This document shows, in pieces, positions 53,169 to 61,600 of a DNA stretch of 64,000 nt. The stretch is from DASXHZ01 sp036488085. GTDB lineage: Bacteria; Acidobacteriota; Thermoanaerobaculia; Gp7-AA8. Numbering within the stretch: the first letter of the stretch is position 1; the number at the start of each line of letters is the position of its first letter. The notes beneath the pieces were generated by a model, which was not told where the DNA came from, ran no database searches, and was given only the letters and a program-made list of their open reading frames with translations. The position numbers and the translations under genes are program-made. The stretch spans positions 1 through 64,000 of the forward strand of contig DASXHZ010000076.1 of NCBI GenBank assembly GCA_036488085.1. Reading direction: 5' to 3'.

Positions 53169-53236
53169 AGAGCGCAGTGGGCAGAGCGCAGTGCGCAGTG
53201 GCTTCCGCCATCTGCCCTCTGCGCTCTGCGCTCTCC
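53169..53236. repeat. Short-word array with inverted half between rny and the YmdB gene
   Basis: AGAGCGCAGTGGGCAGAGCG then CAGTGCGCAGTGG, followed by CCATCTGCCCTCTGCGCTCT then GCGCTCTCC. The 10-nt words AGAGCGCAGT recur with their complements. It can fold into an imperfect hairpin inside the transcript. Confidence 0.85.
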
Positions 53237-54805
53237 TTACTTCGCGTAGTCAACCGCTCTCATTTCTCGAATGACAGTGACTTTGATTTGTCCGGGATAC
53301 TGCAACTCCGACTCGATCTTGCGGGCGACGTCTTTCGAGAGCCAGATCGACTGTTCGTCAGTGATCTTTTCGGCGTTCACGATGATGCGCAGCTCGCGGC
53401 CGGCCTGGATGGCGAAACTCTTCGCGACGCCGTCCATGGCGTTTGCGATGCCCTCCAGCCGTTCGAGACGGTGCACGTAGTTCTCCAGGATCTCGCGCCG
53501 TGCGCCGGGGCGCGCCGCGGAGAGGGCGTCGGCGGCGTTGACGAGGATCGCCTCGACGGTGGTCGGGTCGTAGTCGCCGTGGTGGCACTCCATCGCGTGG
53601 ATGATCTCGCGCTTCTCGCCGTACTTCTCGAGCACCTGGCGTCCGAGCTCGAGGTGCGTTCCTTCCATCTCGCGGTCGATCGCCTTGCCGATGTCGTGCA
53701 GCAGACCGCCGCGCTTCGCGATCGTGTCGTTGACGCCGAGCTCCACCGCCATGAGAGCGGCGAGCTGCGCGACCTCCAGCGAGTGCACGAGCACGTTCTG
53801 GCCGTACGACGTGCGGTAACGAAGGCGCCCGAGAAGCTTGAGGACCTCCGGGTGGAGATCGGTGAGGCCGATCGAGAACGCGGCGGCTTCGCCTTCCTCG
53901 AACAGCTTCTGATCGAGCTCCTGCCGCACCTTCTCGACCAGCTCCTCGATGCGGGCGGGATGAATGCGTCCGTCCTGCATGAGGCGTTCGAGCGAGATGC
54001 GCGCGATCTCGCGGCGGATCGGATCGAAGCCCGAGAGAATGACCGCTTCCGGCGTGTCGTCGACGATCAGGTCGACGCCGGTGGCCAGCTCGAGCGCGCG
54101 GATGTTGCGTCCCTCGCGTCCGATGATGCGGCCCTTCATGTCCTCGCTGGGGAGGTCGACCACGCTCACCGTGTTCTCGGCGACGTAGTCGGACGCCATG
54201 CGCTGGATGGCCATGCCGAGGATCTTGCGGGCGCGCTGATTCCCGAGCTCGTTCGCCTCGGTCTCGATGCGCTTCATGATGTTCGCGGCTTCGAGCTTGG
54301 CTTCGTTCTCGATCCCGCGGATCAGCTCGCGCTTCGCCTCGTCCGCGGAGAGTCCGGCCACCTGTTCGATGCGGTGGCGCTGCTCCTCGATGAGCGCGTT
54401 CAACTCGTTCTCGCGCGCCTCCACCTGCTTCTCGCGCGAGTCGACACCCTTGTCGCGCTTCTCGACCTCGGCGATGCGGGACTCGACCTGCAGCGTTTTC
54501 TTGTCGAGGTTCTCCTCCTTCTGCTGCAGGCGGCGCTCGCTGTTTTTCAGCTCGTCGTTCCGCTGCTGCACTTTGCGGTCGAAATCCGACCGCATCTGGA
54601 GGAGCTTCTCTTTCGACTCGAGGTCCGCTTCCTTGGCGCGGGCCTCGGCCTGTTTGTTCGCGTCGGCGACGATGCGGTCGCCGTTCCGGCGTGCTTCTTC
54701 GAGCTGCGCCTCGCCGCGCTTGCGGTACACCACGCCCCACATGAGGGCTGCGGCGATGGCGCCTGCGATGACGCCCGCCACGATAGCAACGATCACTGCT
54801 GTCAA
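53237..54805 (-). CDS. rny: Ribonuclease Y
   Basis: 522 residues, TTG start at 54805 with GGAGG upstream. An N-terminal transmembrane helix (IVAIVAGVIAGAIAAALM) is followed by a long coiled coil (about 25-190), a KH domain with GRIIGREGRNIRALE and an HD domain with HSLEVAQLA and LLHDIGKAID. This is the full RNase Y architecture and length. It initiates mRNA decay at the membrane. It lies downstream of zapA and the probable 6S RNA. Confidence 0.97.
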   Translation of the reverse strand: MTAVIVAIVAGVIAGAIAAALMWGVVYRKRGEAQLEEARRNGDRIVADANKQAEARAKEADLESKEKLLQMRSDFDRKVQQRNDELKNSERRLQQKEENLDKKTLQVESRIAEVEKRDKGVDSREKQVEARENELNALIEEQRHRIEQVAGLSADEAKRELIRGIENEAKLEAANIMKRIETEANELGNQRARKILGMAIQRMASDYVAENTVSVVDLPSEDMKGRIIGREGRNIRALELATGVDLIVDDTPEAVILSGFDPIRREIARISLERLMQDGRIHPARIEELVEKVRQELDQKLFEEGEAAAFSIGLTDLHPEVLKLLGRLRYRTSYGQNVLVHSLEVAQLAALMAVELGVNDTIAKRGGLLHDIGKAIDREMEGTHLELGRQVLEKYGEKREIIHAMECHHGDYDPTTVEAILVNAADALSAARPGARREILENYVHRLERLEGIANAMDGVAKSFAIQAGRELRIIVNAEKITDEQSIWLSKDVARKIESELQYPGQIKVTVIREMRAVDYAK

Positions 54806-54844
54806 CTCAAACCTCCGACCCGGAGGCTTGCGCGGAAGGAAAGT

Positions 54845-55060
54845 GAACTTCGGAGAACCCCGCCTGAGCCGTGTGAGGGATTCTTACTTGAACCTGCCAA
54901 GCAGGTGGGCGCCCTACCCGAGCCGTTTAGGCTACCCTCGTCGTTCCCGAAGGAGCGGAAGGCGTGCACGCGGCCGTGGGACCCGAGCACCCGAAGTAAG
55001 AAAGCATCGGTTCAAGCGTTAGATCATTCATCACGAACTCTGCAGGGACTCCGAAAGAAC
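54845..55060 (-). ncRNA. ssrS: Probable 6S RNA
   Basis: The zapA-rny gap of about 270 nt lacks a gene. On the minus strand TTTCGGAG (55049-55057) can pair with CTCCGAAG (54848-54855) to close a long structure. The internal GGGCGCCCACCTG and CAGGTTCAAG stem resembles the 3' half of known 6S RNAs, and a position next to zapA is the usual one. The ends are approximate. 6S RNA binds the housekeeping RNA polymerase. Covariance search not run. Confidence 0.6.
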
Positions 55061-55079
55061 CACCAACTTTTACGTCGGC

Positions 55080-55370
55080 TCAGCTGATTACCTTGCCGAG
55101 CCGATTCGATATTTCCTCCGTTTTCTCGATCCATATTCCAGCGGAACTCTCCCGCTGTTTCCGGTACCGGGAAAACTCGTCGGCTATGTTCAAGGCCGCC
55201 AGGATGGCGATTTTCATCGGATCGACGGTTGCGACCTGGGCAGCTACGTCGCGCATCCTGGAGTCCACTAACCGCGCAAGCTCCACTAAATAGTCAGGAT
55301 CTCCCTCCCCACGGACGTTGTACGAAGCACCGAATATCTCGACTGACGTCGAGGAGTCTGTCTCGTCCAT
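55080..55370 (-). CDS. zapA: Cell-division protein ZapA
   Basis: 96 residues from ATG 55370; the frame is open to 55424 but without homology. VEIFGASYNVRGEGDPDYLVE and LARLVDSRMRDVAAQ followed by KIAILAALNIADEF form the ZapA fold with its C-terminal coiled coil. It crosslinks FtsZ filaments. The position just upstream of the 6S RNA candidate is typical. Its promoter shares the repeat-filled gap with the PqqD gene. Confidence 0.92.
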   Translation of the reverse strand: MDETDSSTSVEIFGASYNVRGEGDPDYLVELARLVDSRMRDVAAQVATVDPMKIAILAALNIADEFSRYRKQRESSAGIWIEKTEEISNRLGKVIS

Positions 55371-55436
55371 CGGAAAAAATTGCCTGAAACGGCGCGGATT
55401 ATAGCAGAGCGCCCCGTTTCGCAACCGGCACCATTC

Positions 55437-55575
55437 ACTTCCCTCTCCGTCCGGAAGGGGGTGGCGCGCAGCGCCGGGTGAGGGGCGCGCGTCTCGCCCA
55501 AACCGTGTTTTCGGTCAATTTGCACGCCCCTCATCCGCCGCTTCGCGGCATCTTCTCCCGAAGGGAGAAGGAGTT
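55437..55575. repeat. Pair of inverted REP-like elements
   Basis: CTCTCCGTCCGGAAGGGGGT...GCGCAGCGCCGGGTGAGGGG and, 40 nt on, CCCCTCATCCGCCGCTTCGC...ATCTTCTCCCGAAGGGAGAA are opposite copies of the element in spmA at 861-907. The pair can form a long stem. It lies between the divergent zapA and PqqD genes, upstream of the operon promoter. Confidence 0.85.
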
Positions 55576-55680
55576 GCGCGAGGCTTTTGCGGATTTTTCC
55601 CAGGGCGGACACGTGTTATTCGCGCATTCCAGTGTTACATTGGCGACCGGGTCCAAGGGGAGTCCTCCGTTCAAACTGAG

Positions 55681-55974
55681 ATGGTGAGCGAAACTGTGTA
55701 TCGCACGGCGTCCGATGTGGTCGTCCGCCGCATCGGCGACGAGTCCGTCGTCGTGCCCGTGCGAAGCCACGTCGGCGATCTCGACTCCCTCTTCACCCTG
55801 AACGAGGTGGCCTCCCGCGTTTGGGAGCTGCTCGACGGCCGGCGTTCGCTCGATGCCATCATCGAGACGCTCTGCGAAGAGTTCGACGTGACGGCCGAAG
55901 TCGCAGCGAAGGACGTGGAAGATCTGATCCGAACGCTGGAAGAAGCGCATCTCGTGCAGGCAGTGGAGGGGTGA
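55681..55974 (+). CDS. PqqD-like RiPP recognition element protein
   Basis: 97 residues. VYRTASDVVVRRIGDESVVVP, then LNEVASRVWELLDGRRSLDAI and a C-terminal helix with VAAKDVEDLIRTLEEAHLV match PqqD-type winged-helix peptide-binding proteins. These bind the leader of a RiPP precursor and deliver it to a radical SAM enzyme. It is the first gene of the operon; its stop overlaps the radical SAM start by 1 nt (TGATG). Confidence 0.9.
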   Translation: MVSETVYRTASDVVVRRIGDESVVVPVRSHVGDLDSLFTLNEVASRVWELLDGRRSLDAIIETLCEEFDVTAEVAAKDVEDLIRTLEEAHLVQAVEG

Positions 55975-57134
55975 TGGAGAGTCTTTCGTACACCGATTTT
56001 TCGCGCCGTATCGCTTTCGGAACGCGCCACCGCAACATCGCGGTCCAGGGCACGATCGAGCTGAGCAACCGCTGTCCGCTCGACTGCGCGCATTGCTACA
56101 ACAACCTTCCGATGGACGACGCCGACGCCCGGCGCGCGGAGCTTTCGACCCAGGAGTACCTCACACTCCTCGACGAGATCGCCGACCTCGGGTGCCTGTG
56201 GCTCTGCTTCACCGGCGGCGAGATCTTCGCCCGCCGCGACTTCTTCGAGATCTACGAATACGCCAAGAAGAAGGGTTTCCTCATCACCCTCTTCACCAAC
56301 GGCGTCCTCATCGACGAGCGGGTCGCGGATCGCCTGGCGGCGATGCCACCGTTCGTCATGGAGATCACTCTCTACGGCCGGACGAAGGAGACGTACGAGG
56401 CGCTCACCCGCATCCCCGGCTCGTGGGAGAAGTGCATGCGCGGCATCCGGCTTCTGCTCGCGCGTAATCTCCCGCTGAAGCTGAAGACGGTCGCGGTCTC
56501 GATCAACAAGCACGAGATCAACGACATGCAGTCGTTCGCCGAGGACCTCGGCGTCGATTTCAAGTTCGACGCGATGATGAATCCCCGGATCGACTGCTCG
56601 TCGGCGCCCCTGAGCGTCCGGCTCTCCCCGACGGACGTCCTCGACCTCGACTACAGCGATCCCACGCGCAGCGCCGAATTCCGGCGGCTCGGCAAACAAG
56701 TCGCTCCGCCGAAAGAAACGCCGACCATGTATGAGTGCGGCGGCGGCGTGCACAGTTGGGCGCTCGATCCTTACGGGAACCTGACCATCTGCGTCCTCTC
56801 CCATTTCGATAACTTCAACATCCGCCAGATGAACTTCGCGGAGGCGTGGGACGGGCTGATGAACGTGCGCCAAAAGCCGATCACCCGTCCGACGAAGTGC
56901 ACGAAGTGCGGCCTGAAGACGCTCTGCGGGATGTGTCCCGCGAACGGGGAGCTGGAGAACGGCGACCCCGAGGCTCCGGTCGATTTCCTCTGCCACGTGG
57001 CGCACCTGCGCGCCGAGGCATTCGGAGTGGAAGTGCCGGCCCATGGCGACTGCGAATACTGCGAAGGCGGTTCGGCGTACGACCTGATCGTGGCTGAGGC
57101 GCAGCAAACCCGCGCGGCGGAACTAACCAAGTGA
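55974..57134 (+). CDS. Radical SAM/SPASM peptide-modifying enzyme
   Basis: 386 residues from ATG 55974, preceded by GGAGGGG. The radical SAM CxxxCxxC is C34-PLD-C38-AH-C41, with GGE (81-83). The SPASM domain has C255, C273 (GNLTIC), C309, C312, C318, C321 and C340, which suits auxiliary 4Fe-4S clusters; two more cysteines follow (DCEYC). SPASM enzymes act on RiPP precursors to make thioether, C-C or other bonds. The adjacent PqqD and small Cys-containing peptide make peptide maturation the likely job. The modification type cannot be read. Confidence 0.93.
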   Translation: MESLSYTDFSRRIAFGTRHRNIAVQGTIELSNRCPLDCAHCYNNLPMDDADARRAELSTQEYLTLLDEIADLGCLWLCFTGGEIFARRDFFEIYEYAKKKGFLITLFTNGVLIDERVADRLAAMPPFVMEITLYGRTKETYEALTRIPGSWEKCMRGIRLLLARNLPLKLKTVAVSINKHEINDMQSFAEDLGVDFKFDAMMNPRIDCSSAPLSVRLSPTDVLDLDYSDPTRSAEFRRLGKQVAPPKETPTMYECGGGVHSWALDPYGNLTICVLSHFDNFNIRQMNFAEAWDGLMNVRQKPITRPTKCTKCGLKTLCGMCPANGELENGDPEAPVDFLCHVAHLRAEAFGVEVPAHGDCEYCEGGSAYDLIVAEAQQTRAAELTK

Positions 57135-57142
57135 GGATGACG

Positions 57143-57319
57143 ATGGAAGAAAAAAACTCTCGACTCAGACAACGCAAGCCTTACTTCAAACCGGAAGCGA
57201 CGCGCTTCCCTCTGCGGCCCGACGAAGCGGTCCTCGGATTCTGTAAGACCGCCACGGGTGGAGGTCCTTTCCACCCGCACTGCACGAACTCCGGCGGCTG
57301 CAGCGCATCCGGATCGTAG
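57143..57319 (+). CDS. Candidate RiPP precursor peptide
   Basis: 58 residues. ATG 57143 is chosen because GAGG lies 6 nt upstream; ATG 57137 would sit on that site. The leader part is basic (NSRLRQRKPYFKPEATRF) with LRPDEAVLGFCK, a pattern of the type Y-x-x-P...L-x-P-x-E-A-V-L-x-x-C-K that recalls leaders of PqqD-linked radical SAM peptides (recalled). The core part is Gly/Ser/His-rich, with Cys34, Cys47 and Cys53 (CKTATGGGPFHPHC, GGCSASGS). It is 8 nt after the radical SAM gene and 2 nt before the kinase-like gene. No protease site is obvious. Confidence 0.78.
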   Translation: MEEKNSRLRQRKPYFKPEATRFPLRPDEAVLGFCKTATGGGPFHPHCTNSGGCSASGS

Positions 57320-57321
57320 AG

Positions 57322-58212
57322 ATGCGCTACTGCGTCGGTATCGGCGGCGTCACGATCGGCGTCTGCATCGAGAGCGATGCGGACGCGCGCACCGGCATTC
57401 GTCTCGATGGGCCGGTCGCACGATTCGTGGTTGACGACCGCCCGGCCGACGTGGAGGTGCGTGTTTCGACGCTGCCGCTCGAGCCGAAGTCCGAAGGAGA
57501 GCTGGTGTTCGATTCCGGCTCGCTCTGGCGGATGTTCCGGCACGACGGCGACTACCGGCTCGAATTTCGCTCGAACCTTTCCGGCGACGCGCCTTACAAG
57601 GTCGCGCGGATTCCCGCAGACCTCTCCGCGAGGCCGGTGGAGGTGACGCTCCAAACGCGCGTCACCGAGTTCCGCAACGCCTATCCCCTGCAGTTCCCGC
57701 TCGACGAACTGCTCGTGAACGCGATGCTGACCCAGCAGGGCGCCATCGAGATCCACTCGTGCGGCCTCGTCGACCAGAACGGCGACGGATACCTCTTCGC
57801 CGGGAACTCCGGCGCGGGGAAGACGACCACGGCCCGTCTCTGGCAGGACGACGCCGCGGAGATCCTCAGCGACGACCGCATCATCCTCCGCCGCCACGAA
57901 GACGGCTGGTGGATGTACGGGACGCCGTGGCACGGCGAGGCGGAGATCTGCTCCGCGTCGCGGGCCCGCCTGCGCCGCATCTTCCTGCTCGACAAGTCGT
58001 CGCGCAACGCGCTGCAGCCGCTCCGGCCGGGAGCAGCCGTCGCGCGTCTTTTCTCCTGCGGCTTCCCGCCGTTCTATGACGCTCGCGCGATGAGCTCCGT
58101 GATCGGAACTCTCTCGTCCGTGGTTCGCGAAGTACCGGCAGCATCGCTGTCATTCGCGAAAGACCGCAGCGTCGTCGACTTCGTGCGCGAGTCGCTCGAG
58201 GCCGCGGCGTGA
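57322..58212 (+). CDS. HPr kinase/PEPCK-like ATPase of a RiPP operon
   Basis: 296 residues. P-loop GNSGAGKTTTAR (161-172), LSDDRIILR (183-191) and GTPWHGE (200-206) define a HprK/PckA-like fold without the HprK N-terminal domain. The first 140 residues are a beta-rich region of unknown role. Such stand-alone HprK-like proteins accompany PqqD proteins in several peptide clusters, where one described activity is phosphorylation of the precursor Ser/Thr end; here the precursor has Ser54, Ser56 and terminal Ser58. Start ATG 2 nt after the peptide stop. Confidence 0.85.
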   Translation: MRYCVGIGGVTIGVCIESDADARTGIRLDGPVARFVVDDRPADVEVRVSTLPLEPKSEGELVFDSGSLWRMFRHDGDYRLEFRSNLSGDAPYKVARIPADLSARPVEVTLQTRVTEFRNAYPLQFPLDELLVNAMLTQQGAIEIHSCGLVDQNGDGYLFAGNSGAGKTTTARLWQDDAAEILSDDRIILRRHEDGWWMYGTPWHGEAEICSASRARLRRIFLLDKSSRNALQPLRPGAAVARLFSCGFPPFYDARAMSSVIGTLSSVVREVPAASLSFAKDRSVVDFVRESLEAAA

Positions 58213-58628
58213 CGGCATCCGAGACTGAGTTCGAGACGCCGCCGTTCGAGACCATGCTCGTCGACCTCCTCGGCCGCGGCATCGCCGTCCGTTTCGCGGC
58301 GAGCGGCGACAGCATGCACCCGTCCATCCGGAACGGAGAGCACGTGCATGTGTCGCCCCTCGCATCGAGGCCGTTGCGCGCCGGCGACGTCGTGCTGGCA
58401 CAAGCAGCGCGCGGCATCACGGCGCATCGGATCGTGCGGATCGCGCGCGGCGCGGTCATCACCCGCGGCGACAACTCGCGCCACCGCGACGCCCCGGTTC
58501 CGCATCAGTCGATTCTTGGACGCATCACGCACGTCGAACGCGACGGTGCAACGGTGGCAGTTCCCACCGTGCGACACGTCAGACGAGCTCTCCACTCTCT
58601 CTCCCAACTCATTAGGAGTCTCTTGTGA
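58209..58628 (+). CDS. Soluble S26/S24-type peptidase with Ser-His site
   Basis: 139 residues, GTG start overlapping the kinase-like gene by 4 nt (GTGA). SGDSMHPSI places the nucleophile at Ser35, AHRIV at His73 and RGDNS with Asp88, the layout of ER-type/SipW-like signal peptidases (Ser-His) and not the Ser-Lys LexA type. No N-terminal membrane helix is present; the C-terminus is an amphipathic helix (RRALHSLSQLIRSLL). It may trim the peptide leader or the following surface protein. Stop overlaps the next start by 4 nt. Confidence 0.82.
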   Translation: MTASETEFETPPFETMLVDLLGRGIAVRFAASGDSMHPSIRNGEHVHVSPLASRPLRAGDVVLAQAARGITAHRIVRIARGAVITRGDNSRHRDAPVPHQSILGRITHVERDGATVAVPTVRHVRRALHSLSQLIRSLL

Positions 58629-61600
58629 ACAAGTTCGGACGTGTAGTGTTCGGTGCCCTCTTCTGCGGCGCACTCGCATTTTCTGCCGCAGCGACGCCTC
58701 CGCTATGGAACAGCGGAACACCCACCTGCGGGAGCGTCGAGACCGATTGCGTCGGCGGGGCGCCGATCAACCCGACCACTTGGCCGGTTGAATGCGACGC
58801 TTCCTGCGGCACCCCCTCTGCGCTGCCGGGGTCGTGGATCCCGTACTCGTGGGGGACGACTTTCCCCGACACCTCCATCTCGGACAAACATCCGATCCAT
58901 GACCAGCGCACGCTCGATCCATCGAACGGCGGCGCCAGGCCCCAGAACTACGTCAACGTCAGCTCCGGCTGCCCCGACCAATCGCTACCCAGCATCTACT
59001 ACTACTTCGACAAGACGGCCGACGGCGGCAACGGCATCATCTTCTTCCGCTGGCGCGTGGAACAGATCCCCAACAACTACGCCACCGGCCCGAGCCCGGG
59101 AAGCTACTCCAGTACCGACCCCTGGAGCTCCGCCCTCTGGACCGTTCTTCTCGACCTCGACGGCAACGGCTACCGCGATTTCGCCATGCACCTGGACGGA
59201 TCGAGCGGCGCTCCCTCCGCGCCCATCGACCTCCTGCGCACGATCTGGAGCTCGCTGACGAGCACCAACTCCATCGACTACATCAGCGATCCGACGCACA
59301 TCCTCAGCCTCTTCACGAACCCGACTTCATTCGTCGACGCAAACGGCCAGATCGTTCAGTTCAACGGCAGCGGCGCGAAGTCCGCCATCCAGTGGCCGAA
59401 CGGCTCGAGCGAGACGTACTGGGACTACGGCACCACCCGCTCCAGAAACATCAGCACCGGTGGCTGCTCCGAGTATTACGTCGACTACCAGATTCCGGTC
59501 CGCATGCTCAACGCCACGTCCAAGGGCGGACCGGCGATGAAGACGTACACGCCGTTCCAGTTCCTCTTTGCGACGGCGAACAGTCTGAACAACCCTTTCC
59601 AGAAGGACATAGTCTGGGACGGCAACTTCGTCTGCGATGCTTCCTCCCCGGGACCGTTCGGCGACGCGCTCACCCTTGACGGCGGCATCATCCCGCAGCC
59701 AATCGTCACCCATTTCACCGCCGGCTCGCCGGTCGGTTGCCACGTTCCGGTATCCGCTCAGATCATGGATGCGCTGACGGTCAACAACTGTCAGTCCATC
59801 AGCCAGCTGGTCAGCGCCCAATTCAAGTACTACTACGACATCAACGGCGACGGTCAGGACGACGACGGCGGGTCGTGGATCAACATCGGCAATCCGACCA
59901 CGCCGACCGGCACGACCGTCACCGCGAGCTGGGACATCTCCAACCTCGTCCAGGGGCAATACCTCCTGGCGCTCGAGGTCAGCGATAACCGCGGCCACAC
60001 GACGCAGACCTGGATGAGCGTGCCGTCGACGGCATACCCGGCGGCCACCTACCCCCTCACCGCATCATTCGGCACCGACGGTCTGGGCCGCCACCTCTAT
60101 ACCAACATTCCCCCGATCGCCTCGATCTGGAATCCGGCCAACTTCCCGACGCCGGGCTACACCGGCCTGGTCGCCAGCGGAGTGAATGCGACCCTAGGCG
60201 TCAACTATCAGATCGTGCAGATCGGCGGGGCTTGCGGCGCTCCTCTTCCGGCCGTGACCAAGACGAACAACGCTGGAAGCGGTGTGTCCCAGGGCGGCCC
60301 GGTCCAGTACACGCTGACGATCAACAACACCTCGAGCACCGTCATCACGGTCTCGTCGATCACCGACACGCTGCCGCTCGGCTTCACCTATCAGAGCGAC
60401 GCGGGCGGAACCGGAGGGCTCAACGTCACTCCGTCGAGCTCCCCCGCCCCGAACACGGGCGGGACGATCTCCTGGACCTTACCGGCCGGAACGCAGATCA
60501 ACGGGTCGTCATCCGCTACGTTCAAGTTCAACGTGAACGCCGGACAATCCGGCGGTACGTTCTTCAACACCGCCAACATCTCCACCAACGTCGGCACGCT
60601 GACCGGAACGGACACCACCGGTGTCCCTGTCCGGACGGCGAACCTCCTTGTGACGAAGACCGCGGAGCTGGCGTCGGCGCCCGGAATTCCGATCACCTCG
60701 GCCGCCCGAGGAGATCAGATCCACTTCAAGATCGTCGTCACGAACAACTCGCAGACCGCGGTGACGTTCGTGAAACTCACCGACCCGCTTCCCACCGGTT
60801 TCACGTACGTGAGCGCTTCGCCGTCGCCGCAGTCGGCTCCCTCCGTTGGCGCGAACGGCACGATGATCTGGGGAAGCTCCTCCAGCAATCTGATCAGCCT
60901 CGCGGCGAACGGCGGCACCGCCACGTTCACGGTCGACGCCATCGCGGGCAGTTCGGGCCCGGCGACGAACACCGTCACCGTCACCTCGCTCGAGGCGGCC
61001 ACCGTGACCGCTTCGGCCAACCTCTCGATCAGCGGTCCGCTACTGGCGATCAACAAGGTCGGTAGCACTTCATCGATCATTTCGCCGGTCAATCCGGCCA
61101 CGGTGCAAATCGACTATGTCCTGCAGTACGCGAACGTCGGGAACGCCACCGCGACCGGTGTAGCGCTCTCGGACGTCGTCCCGGCGGGCTTCACGCTGCA
61201 GATCGGAGCGGGAACGACGACCGGCTGCACGCAGGCGGGAACGACCGTTTCGTGCAACACGACCGCCGTCCCGACCACGCTCGGCGCCGGTCTCACTGGA
61301 ACGGTGAATCTCCGCTTCCTGGTCGGCTCGACCGCGACCGGTCCGAGCGTAAACACGGCCACCGTCACCGGAACCGGCATCCCGTCAGCGCAGGCGCAGT
61401 TCACGGTCACCCTCGACGCGAATGCATGCGCGTCGACCAACTACTACTTCCGCAGCACCACCGGAGCTGTTTCGAGCGGCGTGGGCGGATACGGCATCGG
61501 CTACGTCACGATGACGAACAACGGTACCGGCTACAACACCCTGCCGACCGGAGTCACCTTCACGGGCGGCACCGGAAGCGGCGCCGTCGGCACCGCGATC

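Noticed and set aside
53177..55087. 636-codon plus-strand open frame
   Set aside because: Antisense shadow of RNase Y and neighbours. No domain, and it would cover the 6S RNA candidate.
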